Assembly: GCA_041742695.1 (NCBI GenBank)
Contig: JBGTOF010000153.1
Span: 1-5,210 of the forward strand
Direction: 5' to 3'
DNA from: Kaiparowitsia sp041742695
GTDB taxonomy: Bacteria > Cyanobacteriota > Cyanobacteriia > Elainellales > Elainellaceae
Length of the DNA: 5,210 nt
The notes below the pieces were generated by a model, which was not told where the DNA came from, did no database searches, and saw only the letters and a list, made by a program, of their open reading frames with translations. The translations under genes and the position numbers were made by a program. Positions 4,998-5,210 of the stretch are shown here, one piece after another (position 1 is the stretch's first letter; every line of letters begins with the position of its first letter).

Positions 4998-5210
4998 ATG
5001 TGTGGAATCGTTGGCTATATTGGCACTCAGTCTGCGAGTAGCATTTTGCTAGAGGGGCTGCGCCAGCTGGAGTATCGCGGCTACGATTCTGCGGGCATTG
5101 CCACCGTTTGGGAAGACAAAATTGATTTAGTGCGCGCCAAGGGCAAGCTTTATAACCTGCAAACCAAGCTTGAAGGGCATGACTTGCAGGGTACGGTCGG
5201 GATTGGGCAC
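4998..5210 (+). CDS. glmS: Glutamine-fructose-6-phosphate aminotransferase (isomerizing), 5' part, cut by the right edge
   Basis: The visible 71 residues begin 'MCGIVGYIG', with Cys2 as the nucleophile of class-II glutamine amidotransferases once Met is removed. 'LLEGLRQLEYRGYDSAGIA' is the hallmark of GlmS, and the reading frame ends at '...GTVGIGH', just before the expected 'TRWATHG'. GlmS moves the amide nitrogen of glutamine onto fructose 6-phosphate to make glucosamine 6-phosphate, the first committed step toward UDP-GlcNAc, peptidoglycan and outer-membrane lipopolysaccharide, in the cytoplasm. The full protein is normally about 610-630 residues, so the two sugar-isomerase domains lie beyond the window. 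It is divergent from the DUF4912 gene and no functional link is evident. Start choice is supported by a good ribosome binding site. Confidence 0.97.
   Translation, partial: MCGIVGYIGTQSASSILLEGLRQLEYRGYDSAGIATVWEDKIDLVRAKGKLYNLQTKLEGHDLQGTVGIGH

Noticed and set aside
1..5210. CRISPR array, tRNA or rRNA, defence or toxin genes
   Set aside because: No regularly spaced repeats, no cloverleaf-like sequence and no protein motif of such systems were found on either strand.

Overview
This window is most likely chromosomal DNA of a cyanobacterium. The main evidence is the highly iterated palindrome HIP1 (GCGATCGC), which occurs eight times (starting at 1553, 1932, 2177, 2478, 2910, 2928, 2983 and 3515), all inside one 3.4-kb gene. 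The domain architecture of that gene, a substrate-binding domain fused to DUF4912 repeats, also fits cyanobacteria. I cannot name a genus with confidence.

Layout. (1) 1-503, minus strand: the 5' part of a family-3 solute-binding protein gene. It runs off the left edge and has no visible signal peptide. (2) 504-790: a gap with no convincing gene and one imperfect hairpin. (3) 791-4222, minus strand: a complete gene of 1143 codons. Its product has a signal peptide, a PstS-like phosphate/anion-binding domain, a transmembrane segment, three DUF4912 domains each preceded by a Gly/Ala-rich hydrophobic stretch, and a C-terminal beta-rich domain. The first two DUF4912 copies are a recent in-frame duplication. 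(4) 4223-4997: a 775-bp divergent intergenic region. It holds a good promoter for the minus-strand gene with a perfect 12-bp palindrome near its predicted start site. It also holds a startless open frame, a 90-bp MITE-like element built of nested inverted repeats, a perfect 14-bp palindrome, a nested stem-loop, and a candidate promoter and ribosome binding site for the next gene. (5) 4998-5210, plus strand: the 5' end of glmS, cut by the right edge.

How the genes may relate. The two minus-strand genes lie in the same direction, with the solute-binding gene 287 bp downstream of the DUF4912 gene, so co-transcription is possible but not shown. Both encode periplasmic-binding-protein folds of different families: a phosphate type fused to a membrane anchor, and an amino-acid type without an export signal. 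glmS (hexosamine and peptidoglycan precursor synthesis) is divergent and appears to be an unrelated housekeeping neighbour. The most unusual object is the DUF4912 fusion, whose layout suggests a membrane-anchored ligand-binding protein with repeated modules of unknown function. I see no CRISPR array, RNA gene, or defence or mobile gene with a recognisable protein.
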